From NCBI GenBank assembly GCA_000231825.2, contig JH720325.1, positions 298,842-362,841 of the forward strand: a DNA stretch of 64,000 nucleotides, written 5' to 3'. This document shows positions 23,355-34,488 of this stretch, in pieces; the first letter of the stretch is position 1, and the number at the start of each line of letters is the position of its first letter. Made by a program: the position numbers and the translations under genes. The notes below the pieces were generated by a model that saw nothing but the letters and a program-made list of their open reading frames with translations, searched no databases and was not told the origin of the DNA. The DNA comes from Tetrahymena elliotti 4EA. Lineage: Eukaryota > Ciliophora > Oligohymenophorea > Hymenostomatida > Tetrahymenidae.

Positions 23355-26300
23355 TCAAATTGCAGTATCATTCTATTCAAAAGGACCTTCAATAGCTGAA
23401 TTGTTTTAAGGCTAGGTACCCTACTTGGATAAGTAATAGCAAGAAGTAAACAATGCTACAGCTTGCAAATATACCTTATCAGATATCAGATCCTAAATTA
23501 TTTTAATTTAAATGATATATATAAAATTAAAAAAAACTAAATATACCTTAATAATTCCATTAATTTGCTCATTAGGGTTAGGATTTGTAGAGCTAGAGGT
23601 AACTTCAGACTGACTTGTTAAATGAGATTTCATTTCTATTTCATTTTAAGATTTATTAATGTAAGAACGAGCTGTATTAGAAGGAGCTACATTTTAGATT
23701 GCATCTTAGCTTACCTAATGGCTATTGCTTTATAATTGCTAATGCTATTACTACTTTACATAAAAAGGAGCCTTTTTCATTAAACAAGGTTACTATTACT
23801 AAATCTGTGAGTTAATTGATTAATTCTAGCTTGAGATATTATTCTTAGAGTCTATTGAAAAGCTATTTTACTAAGAAGACCTATCTTGATTTCTGGAGTT
23901 CTTTGTAGTATAGCTTCCTGATAAACGATGAACTTAATTGAAGTCATTCTTTCAATTTTAAAATAAATTTCAATTAACATAAAAAAATAAATTTTGATTG
24001 CAAATTTCAAATTAATTCATGCCTTAAATCAATAAAACATACAAGAATGATTTAATTATTTTTTTTGTAAAAAAGAATAAAATAAATTTATTTAATTGTA
24101 CGTGTTAAGTTGAATGACTTTGCCTTTGTTGCTAGTTTGAAAATGTGGCTTCTAATTATTAGTTGATACTTATGGAGTTATTTCTGGATGTGAATGATGA
24201 ATTTGTTGGAATGGTTAGAACATTGGCTGTTGATTGTTTTCTATCTTCTCTGGATTTTCTTATTTATTGAATAAACTTTTTGTCACTGATGACTATGTTG
24301 TTCAGATTCATTTCATTAAGTTTGGAGTTAAATTTTTGTTCTTCTTACTCATAGCTGTTGATAAGATTTTATAATGCTTCTATCTCCTGCTTTTTAGCCT
24401 CCATAAGGTGTTGATCATCATAGATAGATATTTTTCTTGGGTTGTTTAATATTTTAGCAACACTTGAATTGAGGCAATCATTGAAGGAGTTTCTCATCTA
24501 ATTTAATGAACTTCTTAGATACTAGTCAGAAGATATTTCTTTTGTTTTTGCACTTGGAAAGTCTTCTAATGATTAGCAAATTTAAGAAGCGTGGGCTGAT
24601 TATCTTTTATTCATTCTTTTGAATTCTGATCCTTGATCAGTGTGGCAATATGATGATGAACAAGTAGCTTCAGTATTTAGCTTAGATTCTGCTTTTTAAT
24701 CAATAGAAGTACTAGTATTTTAATTTTTAATATACTCTCCAGTGATGCTCTATGCTCTTTTTCTATTTTAAGAAAAATTTTACATTTCATCTTTATTAGT
24801 TCCAGATTATGATAACTAAGAACGAGCATTCTTTATCTTTTAGAGTGCTTCATAAGCAGCATTTTTAGTTGTTTTTTTTTATTAATTTTTGAATTAATTT
24901 TCATGATTCTCAATATTATTTTACTTTTGGAATTTATTTACATTTATTGCTATGTTCTTTAGATTAGTGATAGATTTACCTGATTAATTTATATTAACAT
25001 GGTTGATGTTATATTTACTAACTGAAGTGCTGCTTGTTTTATTCTTATCTAGTCTTCCATGTGCACCATTTTGAGAAGAAACCAAAGGCGCTCCATGCTT
25101 CGAAACTACATTTTGAGAAGTTACTGATGAGACATTACTATTTTTTCTGCTATTAACACTATTTAAATTTTAGTTTTAAACAGCACCTTTACCACCTAGG
25201 ATATTCTTAAATTAATTAATTTATTATTTAACCAAGGCATCCTTGGAAATTTCTTTTGTTGACTAATTCTAAATATTTGATGAAATACACTTTAATGGCA
25301 TTTATTCAGCTTTTACTTGCAATATTTCTATTCTAGGATCTTAATTCAAAATCAATAATTCAGTATCGTTTTCTTTCAATTATTTTTATTATTATGATTA
25401 AAGAGTTTCTTTCATAAAATAATTTTCCTTATCTCCATTTACATTTACATTTACACAGTGGTTGGTTGAACTGTTTCGATTTTATTAAGAAACTTAATGA
25501 GAATTTTAATTAAAATTCTAATTTTATTAGAGCTATTACGAATTAGATCTGTTTTTCTTATTGTAATATTTATTTATTAAATTTGATGCATTGTTAGAAG
25601 GAGCTTATTGAGGAACTACATTATGTTGTTTGACTACTTTCTTCTTAGTTAGATCCTTATTTTTTTATTTTTACAAATTTTTCTGATTTTTTGATTATTC
25701 TTAACAAACGTTTGATTGGTTTTAGTTTCCACTTGAATAAGAATTATTCTTGGTATTCCAATGAGAGGAAGTGTTTGTTAGTTAATGTTAATTTGATGAA
25801 TTACTTTAATGTTGATCAAGTTAAGTAACAACTACATCTTCCATTTATTCACCTCTCTATTTTTCTTAATCTAGATTAATTGTATCAAGAGGATAGAAAG
25901 TAGCATTGAAATGAGGAAAGTTTGTTTGCTCTTTAACTTTGTTGATATTTTATTAAATCATTTCATAGAAGTTTCCATTATCAATAGAGTTGTCCAGTTC
26001 ATTTAAATCAAAAAATAGATCTCCTTATTCTCCACATTCAGTAATAAGTGTATTTATACATGTCTTTTCACCGTTATTCAAATCGTTATTAGCCAATTCA
26101 GGAGTTTTTACTCTAACTTAATTGAATTAAGAATATAGTTCCTCTTGCTATTCTTAGTAGTTTACTTAATTAAGTTCATTTTCTAACAATTAATTTTCTT
26201 TAAATGGATTTTCATCTAATAAAAGCTCATCAAAATTTATTCTCATACTTTACTTTTAAAGATTTTCTAAAAATATTCTATTTTGCTCTTTAGCTTTTAA

Positions 26301-27745
26301 GTAGAGTTCTTTTGCTGTAAGAGTTTCCTTTTTAATATCTCCTCCTTCTTATTCCTTCACTGTATTTCCTGAAGACTAGAAAAAATTTTAATTATCTAAT
26401 TACTATCTTATGCTAGATTTAAGTGATCCAGAATCTACTTATGAATTAGGAAACAAAAAATTCAAGTTTAACTGCATTAAATTATTTAATTCATTTCCTA
26501 GCCCTTGTTAATTTCCTCCTATATCTCTATTAGAAGTTAATAATACATCATCATTTGGATTAAAATTAGTTAAAGAATTCTAAGTGTTATGCTAAATGCT
26601 AGATAGCTCATAGTTCTTCATTTAATCATTCAAGTTTCCTATAGCTAGAAGATTTCTTTAGCTATCTTTTTCTTCATCCTTTTTTCAAATTAAAATAATT
26701 AAAAAAATGAATTTAAAAAGCTAAAAATTCATCCAATAATTGGTGGATTTTATTTGTCATATGAAATAATAAATTTCACTCCATCAATTAGATTTCATGT
26801 GATAAAATTGGCCTTTAGTGCATATTAGACTTAAATTAATTTAATAATTCAACTACTTTTAAAAATAAAGGTGTTTTTTTTCATTATGAATATTTTGGTT
26901 TTTCTGTATATTATTGATTTAATTATCACTACTTTCTAATGTTAGCTAAATTATTTAGGATTGATTGAGAAAAGGTGTTTTACTAATATTTTTAGTATTA
27001 ATTTTCATAAATTTGTTTATTACTAAATGTTAAAGATAAAATGAAATATTTTCAAAGCTTATTGTCTTAAATTTATTTATTGAATAAACGACTAGCTTGC
27101 TTGCTTAATTTTTTTTTGATTTGTATGAAAAATGAAATTTTTTTGTGTGAATTAAGAGTAAAAATAGATTAAAATATTCTATCTGTTTGATTGATATTAC
27201 TGTTAAGTTTGACACACCAAACTTTTTGAAAAAGCTTTAAAAATTTGCTAAAGGATTTTATATCTGAAAGAATAGATGAAATAAATATTTTGTACTTGAA
27301 ATTGATCTTAATTATCTTGTAAAATTTAATAGCATGAGTCTTCGCTGACTTGAAGACTGTTGTGAAAGAATTATGAGTACTTTTTATCAACACCAACTTC
27401 ATCTTGGAATATTTCATCATCTTTTTATGAAAAGGTAGGTATTTTTTCAAGCCTTTACAAAGACTATGAGTTTTGATCATTTGATTGTATTTTTCCAATA
27501 TTGCAATCAGCAGAGATTAAACTTCCTCTCATTTATTCATCATTTTTATTAGTTTATTGTAGCTATTCATTTTTTTATATTTCTGCTGTTTAATACTTAA
27601 GCTCTCCTATATTCAGTTGAAACTATTCAATCAAACTATCTTGGTTTTACTAATTTTCATCTAAATTTAATATGGGATTTTCATAATTAATATTTATTTC
27701 ATAATTCAAATATTACCTTAAAATTGACTTGGTTGAGTGAGGTAC
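23355..27745 (-). CDS. Large Asn/Gln-rich protein of unknown function
   Basis: Read with TAA/TAG as Gln, the minus strand is open over a long exon from 26678 to about 24102, an exact multiple of three. Two downstream exons follow, the last from about 23490 to TGA 23357-23355. The product is dominated by Asn, Gln, Ser and Lys. It includes an acidic segment (MRINFDELLLDENPF) and a short coiled-coil-like stretch (LMEAKKQEIEALQNLINSY). An upstream open segment (27745-27296) reads as coding (for example DEEQ/KIQSNDQNS-type polar sequence) and is joined here through an inferred intron of about 610 nt with donor GTACAA. That join, the start codon and the splice near 23950-24110 are uncertain, so this could be two genes. 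No known domain is recognised. Confidence 0.6.
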
Positions 27746-29306
27746 TATAAAACCCTCTCAGTACACCTCAATTCAAATTCTTGTTAATATTTAACAAATT
27801 ATTAATACCTAAAAATATTTTTTAATGCTTAAAAAGCCAATCAAAAGGCTCAATTATGAAAATATTATATTACCTTTAAATTATGCTGAATTATTAAATT
27901 AAGATGGAAGGATTAAGTTATCCTTTTACTAATCCATTTTTATAGTTTGTGTGTTTGTTTATTTGCTTGTTTATTATGTATGTAAATAAATCTTATTAAT
28001 TAGATACTGCTATTTCGTTATGTTTTAGACTAATTATTATTAATTAAATATAAAGTATCAACAGCTATTTTTTTAAGATTTTTTCTTTTTTGATGCCAAA
28101 AATTAATTATCTTCTTAAAAAACTTTCTATTTTGGCATTATAAAAAAATGAATAGGATTATAAATCCATTTATATTCAATAATTTCTTAAAAATAGAATC
28201 AATAAAAGCAATTAATTATAATCATATTTTCTCTTTTTAACTGATAAATCTTTAAGTAAAACAATAATCTATAAAGCAGTGATTATTTCATTTTATTTTC
28301 AATTCTAAAACAATTTCAAAGTTAATTAATTAATGATGAAATTATTTTATTTAATACTTTAAAAAATATTTAATTGAAACTAAATAAAATATAAATTCTT
28401 TTCATTAATTAAATTATTATCTTGTTACTTTAAGTTAATCTGTTATAAATAAAGAATAAAATTTTGATATAATTTATTAGTAAATAATATCATTATTTAT
28501 GAACAAAAAAAGAAATAGGTTTATCAAATACCTTATCTAAAATTTCTTGACAAAAAATACATTATAAAATATTATGATTGTTTTCTTCTTGATAATTAAG
28601 ATAACCCAAAAAAAATTTATTACATTTTATATTTGAAATAAAAGAAATGGCTTTATTATATTTAGAGTAAAAGAGAAAATAAAATGATACTTTTTTTTTT
28701 GAGAAATGAAGATGTGGTTAATTTCTCTAAATGAAAAATCTAAATAAAATTAATTGTTGATATTAATTACTTCAATCCATTTAATCATTTTGAGATTTGC
28801 AAAAATATAAAATGATTCTATTTTGTTTGAAAAATCAATCTATTGATACAAAACAATCAATTCATTTTAATAATAAAAAAAAATAAATTCAATTTATTAA
28901 CTCATTATTTTTGAGATTATTTGCAAAAAATAAAATTATTTTGTTTGAAAAATCAATTAAAATGATTCATTTTTAGAAATGAAAAATCTAAATTCATTTG
29001 CAAAAAAATTAACATTAAAAATATGGAATGATAAAATCTAAATATTTTTCGTGAAAGAGATTAGTTTTTATTTAATAATATTATTGAATTTAAATGAGAT
29101 AATACAAATAAATTAATTTTAAATTTAGATTTGTAGATTTTAACAGGATTTATAAAAAGTAGAGGTAGAATAGTATATATTAAGGATATAAATCTAATAA
29201 TATCTTCTGAGAATTTCTTAGAATCAATCAATTAGCGGATGGGATAATTTATTATTGATTTGAATAATTTAATTTTTATAATAATTTCAAACTAGTTTCA
29301 ATATAA
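27746..29306. other. Intergenic region between divergent genes, with a local repeat
   Basis: AT-rich region holding the 5' flanks of the Asn/Gln-rich gene (minus) and the pseudouridine synthase gene (plus). A segment at about 28787-28838 recurs in diverged form at 28904-28957 (shared core TTTTGTTTGAAAAATCAAT), so a unit of about 118 nt has been duplicated in tandem. No gene is supported. Confidence 0.5.
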
Positions 29307-31147
29307 ATGATAAGAGGACTCCTACTTAATAGCTTTTTAAAACCTTAGCAAGCTGTCAGGCACACATTATTTAATTAGATTCAGTACTTTGCTAGAAGGA
29401 CTGCTAAGAATAAATAAATTTTAGAAGTGAATAAAGAAGCTTTAGATAGAGTAAAGCAAATTGAGGAAGATAATGAGTATAAATTGAAGTAGGCTGAATT
29501 AATTAAAGAAGCCATAGAAGCATCCAAGTTATAAGAAGAATAATTATTACATGAAGAAAAACCTTTAAAAACAAATTAAAAGACAGCAAAATAGAATGTT
29601 GAGTAAAAAAGAGATGATGTTTAAATAGTTTAAAAGAAGTAGAAGATGAAATAGGTAGTTGTTGATAGATAATTATCATCATCATAATAAAATACTGAAT
29701 TAAGGAATGACGATGATATTGATGATAATGAAACAAGAAGAATCTAGCTCTTAAAAGATTAAAAAGTATAATAATAAATTCAATATGAAAGATTGAGAAA
29801 ATAAGTTATGAGTAATTTAAATAAGCAATTAAACATTTCAATTTGATAATTAATCTAAAAAAATTAAAATAAAGATGAAGAAAGATTGTCAAAGTATTTA
29901 AGCAGATCAGGTATTTGTTCAAGAAGATAAGCAGAGAAAATGATTAAAGATGGTTTAATTAAAGTTGATGGTAAAGTAGCAACAAGCAACTTACCTGTTA
30001 CACCTAAAAACAACATAGAAATATTTACTTAGAGGGGAGAAAAATTTGCACCCGTCAAGCAAAATGCCAAAATTTGGATCTTTTACAAGCCAAGAGGAAT
30101 GATTTGTTCTCATGATGGTAAAAAAAATAATTCTAAATCAAATGTTAAATAATGTGCTAAATTAAATTATAAAATAAGATCCTCTTAAAAGACCCTCAGT
30201 ATTCAATTACATTTATAATAACACTTCAATTAAAGAACCACATATTATTGCAGTCGTAATCATTTTTTAAAATTCTAGAAACTTAATTTTAAGCTGTTAT
30301 TTTATATGCAAAAGGGACGTCTAGATTATAATTCAGAAGGTTTGATTCTATTAACTAACGATGGAGATATTGCCTAATGCTTAGAATAACCAGAATCAAA
30401 TATTTACAGATAGTATAGAGTTAGAGTTTAAGGTAAGTTAGATGAAAGAACTTTACTCAAATTAAGATAAGGAACAGTTATAAATGGTGTTTAATATGGA
30501 CCTTTTTACGTAATTTCATTTATTTATCAATTGGTTTTTAAATGAATTCAAGTGAAATTAGATTTTTTTGAATTTTATTCAAAGCTTTTCAAAAAAATAA
30601 TTATTTATTTTATTGATTTTGTGAGTAAATTTAGGAGAGTAGTTTATTTGATTTTTAAATTATAAATTTAGGTAGAAATAGATAAAAGATAATCTTCAAA
30701 TACCTGGTTGACTGTAGGTTTATACACAGGTAAGAATAGAGAAATCAGAAAAGTTATGTAAAAGTTTGACTTGAGAGTAAGCAGACTAAAAAGATTAAGT
30801 TATGGACCATACAAAGTAGGATCTGTAAGACATTTTTTAATTTTATTTGATTAAATTCAATTCACAATTTAATTTATTAGATGCTTCCTGGATAAATTTT
30901 TGAAACATATGTAAATGAAGAATTAAAGAGAAAGATTTATTTGTACATGAGAAAGAGACTCTAACTTAGTTAAGCAGATATGAAAGCATACTTAGTAGAT
31001 AAATTTGGAGAAGATTTGTTCTTAAACAATAAGCCTGATGAAGACCTCACATTAGATAAAATAGCTAAAAAAGCTTATAAAGAGTTAGATTAAAACAGCT
31101 TAAGAACCCAACTTTTAGAATAAAAAAATGAAAATCAAGAAAGTTGA
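29307..31147 (+). CDS. RsuA/RluB-family pseudouridine synthase, probably mitochondrial
   Basis: Converts uridine to pseudouridine in ribosomal RNA; an organellar rRNA target is inferred. From ATG 29307 the N-terminus is Arg-rich and amphipathic (MIRGLLLNSFLKPQQAVRH), like a mitochondrial presequence. A long Gln/Glu/Lys-rich linker follows. An S4 RNA-binding domain comes next (LSKYLSRSGICSRRQAEKM..GLIKVDGKV). The catalytic domain carries IFYKPRGMICSHD, the signature GRLDYNSEGLILLTNDGD with the catalytic Asp, and later GLYTGKNREIRKVMQ and RLSYGPYKVG. The gene ends at TGA 31145-31147. Introns are inferred at about 29813-29875, after the SHDG codons, before GRLD, and before VEIDK. The first intron is 63 nt and removes an in-frame TGA; without it the protein would stop before the S4 domain. 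Family assignment is firm, and location and substrate are inferred. Confidence 0.9.
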
Positions 31148-31607
31148 AAATAAAGCAATATATATTCATCTTAAATATTTTTATATTGTTATTACTATTA
31201 ATAAATCTTATGTGTATTTATTTAAAATATGAATTTCTGTATAAATACTAATCCAAATTTCAAGCATATTTTGCTGGTATTTTATCTCTCATTTTAGACT
31301 TACCTTAGAAAAATTTTGAATTAAAGAAATAAACAACCAAAAAATGAAAGAAATTCCTTTTTAATATTGAATTTGTTTATTAAATTTACCTATTTACTCT
31401 ATGAAAAAAAAAAAATTCATTCATTCATTCATTTAGAAAATTATAATCAAATAATAATTTTTACTAAAGTTTAAGCAATAATAAAAAAAATAGCTAAATT
31501 TAATCTAAAATATTTTAATAAAGATGTAAATAATAATTCTATAAATTTTTTGTAGTAAATTTTAATTTGTATTTTTGTAAATAAAAAAATTGTTGTTTAT
31601 TTAAAAA
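31148..31607. other. Intergenic, AT-rich
   Basis: Sequence between the pseudouridine synthase stop and the first tRNA gene. It shows A/T homopolymers and a short ATTC repeat near 31418-31430, and no gene. Confidence 0.5.
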
Positions 31608-31679
31608 AGGTCCTACTGGGATTCGAACCCAGGTCAAGGGATTTAGAGTCCCCAGTACTAACCGCTATACTATAGAACC
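31608..31679 (-). tRNA. tRNA-Gln(CTA), reads UAG as glutamine
   Basis: A 72-nt cloverleaf folds on the minus strand. The acceptor stem GGTTCTA pairs with TAGGACC, and the D arm is GTATAGCGGTTAGTAC. The anticodon stem GGGGA/TCCCT encloses loop CTCTAAA, giving anticodon CTA. The T arm CTGGG-TTCGAAT-CCCAG is perfect, and the discriminator is T. A run of T on the coding strand follows the 3' end and would serve as a pol III terminator. Tetrahymena is known to use tRNA-Gln species with CUA and UUA anticodons to read the reassigned stop codons. This matches the codon use seen in the neighbouring genes. Confidence 0.95.
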
Positions 31680-31908
31680 GAATTACATAATTTATGATTA
31701 AATTTTTTCACTTATAAATTAGTAAGAAATTAAATTTCACTGCTTATTTAGGACATTTCTTAAAGAGTAGAAACTATTTTAATTATCATTTTAATTTTTT
31801 ATCGCCTTTTCTTTTTTAGAGAAAAGTAGTTTTTGAACAATATTAGCAAAGTTACATTTGTTTTAAAATAAAAATACTTATTTTTTATTATTCAAATAAT
31901 TTAAAAAA

Positions 31909-31980
31909 AGGTCCTACTGGGATTCGAACCCAGGTCAAGGGATTTAGAGTCCCCAGTACTAACCGCTATACTATAGAACC
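31909..31980 (-). tRNA. tRNA-Gln(CTA), second copy
   Basis: The mature sequence is the same as that of the copy at 31608-31679, including anticodon CTA. It lies 301 nt upstream in the same orientation, with its own T-run after the 3' end. The flanks differ apart from the first few bases, so the copies are separate transcription units rather than an assembly echo. Confidence 0.95.
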
Positions 31981-32602
31981 CGATTATAGCAATAACTTAA
32001 AAATTTTAATGTTCTTATAGCTGATCATTTTATTCATAGTAATACCAACAGAATTTTACTTTAAAAACAGGTAAAAAATAAACAAAATTTAGGAAATTAT
32101 TTTACAAGACAATAAAATTATTATTTTTGTTATTGACCAAAAGACAAAATTTTATTTCTTTTTAGGAAGAATTGTAGCTAAGAGGGCTAAATAAATATAT
32201 AGTGAACAAAAAAGTTTATTGTAAAATATAATAAACTATTTACACATTTATATGACAAAAAAATAGATTTTTTTAATGTATTAATAACTAATTTCATTCA
32301 GCATTATGCTATTTGTTTTTATTTATAATTAATTATCTCTTCAAAAAAATGTTTTTAATTATTTAATGATCAATCTATCAGCTTTATTTTTTTATTTCAA
32401 GTCAACAAAACATTATATTTTATGAAAAGTAAAATATTTATGATGTTAAATGAATCAAACAATCATTATTTATTATTTTCTTTAGTACAGTAGGTATTCT
32501 TGATTGATAAATTGTCTCTTTGGTAATTATTATTCAATTTTATTTATTAATTTTATTGTTATTATTTACATATGTGAAGTTATTTATACAGTTAAAGATA
32601 AA
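31981..32602. other. Intergenic, AT-rich
   Basis: Sequence between the second tRNA gene and the stop of the 32603-33949 gene. No coding frame or RNA gene is recognised. Confidence 0.5.
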
Positions 32603-33949
32603 TCAAATTTTAAAGTTCATCTTTTTATCATTTGGGATCATGCTACTCTTTGATTAGCCTTGATGGGAAAAAAATGTATCTTGCTTCATTTTAAGTAAAT
32701 TTTTTATTTGGCTTCTTGTTTGCCATTGGCAAGCGACTTTGTGTTTATCATTTGTATTTACTTATGAGCCTTTTTGGTTGTTATTAGTTTTTTGAGAATT
32801 GTTGAAGTCATTGTTATTTCTGTTAGAAAGGCTCGAGATGTTTGTATTACTATTCAAAGGTGTTGAGCTATAGTTCTATAAGTCAATATATTGATGTTAA
32901 GAGTTAAAATCATTTTTACTCGTTCTGTCACTTTCAATAGTTGGAACCATTCCAAGTTTTAGGGGGATATTTAATTGATTAGTGTTTTACTAATTTTAGA
33001 AAAAGTTGGAATTTATTGAAGAATTGTTTTATTTGCTTGTGTTTTGGTTCACTCTGCTGCTATTGATACTGCTAAGATTGTTGATAGTCTCATTTTGATA
33101 ATATTTTAACTAAGATTTAGACTAAGCCGAGTTGTTTATGCTGCTTTGTATTGAAGTGTTAGAGGTTATTTTAGGCTTGAAAGAATTGGATTTAGTATCA
33201 AATTATGTTTAGCTTGAAAGAATACTAGGATTTTTATCTTAAAAGTTATTAGAATTATTCATATTCGAAGCCATTTGAATATTGAATGAACCTTGTAGAG
33301 AATTGTTATTTTCTTATTAAGATTATTTAATTTAAGTGCTGCCTGAACGCATTGGTTGAATATCTTAACTGCTATTTCTTTTTAAATTAAGATTGTAGCC
33401 GTTGTTAGGTTCTTAGTCTTTTCTCACAGATATTTCTGCCTTAGGGACTATATTTTGATGGTCTTTGTAGTTATTTTTGCAAGAAGAAGAACCTTTGTTC
33501 AACGCTGTACTAAATGTAGCTCCAACTTAAGAATTATCTGTTAATTTATTCACTTATTTTTCAAAGTTCATTGGACTCTTCGCTTCAGCCTTTACTTATT
33601 TAGCATTATGAGAACTTCTTTCCTGACTGTAAGACTTTTAATATAAAATAAAATTTAAATAATCTTAAAAATAATTAAATAAGTTTACTTTTATTTTTTA
33701 TTGACTCTTCTCAATCATTTTTTTTGTTTACTTTTAAAGCTCCATGATTTATTCGTGAAGCATATCTTCAGGTTTTGAGTTTCTATGTCCAGATAGAGTA
33801 TATTTTTATTTACTATTCTAAACTGAATTTATCTTATTAGAGTTATTCTGTCTGATGCTTTTATCAGTTGTTTATGGAGTAGAATTTTTATTGCTTAGCT
33901 AAGATTATTTATTATTTGGGGTAGTTTGCATAGGAAGTCCATTCTACAT
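32603..33949 (-). CDS. Ser/Asn/Gln-rich hypothetical protein, about 430 residues, two exons
   Basis: Exon 1 runs from ATG 33949 to 33689 (261 nt). A 54-nt intron follows (33688-33635, donor GTAAAC, acceptor AAAAG). Exon 2 runs from 33634 to TGA 32605-32603 (1,032 nt). Both exons are whole numbers of codons. The N-terminus is polar and ends in a helical, coiled-coil-like stretch (EDMLHEQIMELQKQTKKM). The rest is low-complexity Ser/Asn/Gln with scattered basic residues, and the C-terminus (ACQWQTRSQIKNLLKMKQD) is less repetitive. No known domain is recognised. The gene lies directly downstream of the 34489-39236 gene on the same strand, and both have the same composition bias. Confidence 0.7.
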
Positions 33950-34488
33950 ATTTCTCCTAAATTATTTATTTAAAAAAATTTAATCATTTTAAAGTCAAAA
34001 AAAGGAGTTTTAAAAATAAATTTGAATTTATCTTTTCTTCTTAAAAGCACTAAATCAAATTGAATTTTACTGTAAAGCTTTCTAACATATCTTAAAACAT
34101 AAATCTATTGATTGATTGATTAAAAAGATCTTTTAAACTTTTATAATAATCCTAAAAATAGATTGATCTTTTAAATATTAAAATGGATAATTTTTAAATG
34201 TTTAAGATTTAGTTTTGTTTTTTGTAGTTTATTTTAATGAATTTTCACTTATTTGTTCAATTAAATCATACTCAATTTATAATAAGCTTTTTTATTTATC
34301 TTAGCCTATGCTAAACATAAATGGATTGATTAATTGATATTTTAAATTTATTAAAATTATTTTTTCAGCTTGTATAGTAGTATTGTTCTAATAAATATTA
34401 AAATGAATTGTTTTTATTTAATTAAAAGTAATTCTAATGATATCTGTATGATTTAGTATTGTACATTGTAATTTCTTTGAGTGAATTT
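33950..34488. other. Intergenic spacer
   Basis: AT-rich spacer between two minus-strand Asn/Gln-rich genes. Two similar segments, about 34220-34275 and 34475-34530, share a TGAATTTTCA..TTATTTGTTAAATTAAATCA-type sequence, which suggests a small duplication around the end of the upstream gene. Confidence 0.4.

Noticed and set aside
29503..29736. His/Ile-rich minus-strand ORF
   Set aside because: It is antisense to the Gln/Glu-rich linker of the pseudouridine synthase gene.
29843..29848. Selenocysteine readthrough at the in-frame TGA of the pseudouridine synthase
   Set aside because: A phase-preserving GT..AG intron removes the TGA. The position lies in a low-complexity linker where selenocysteine would serve no purpose.
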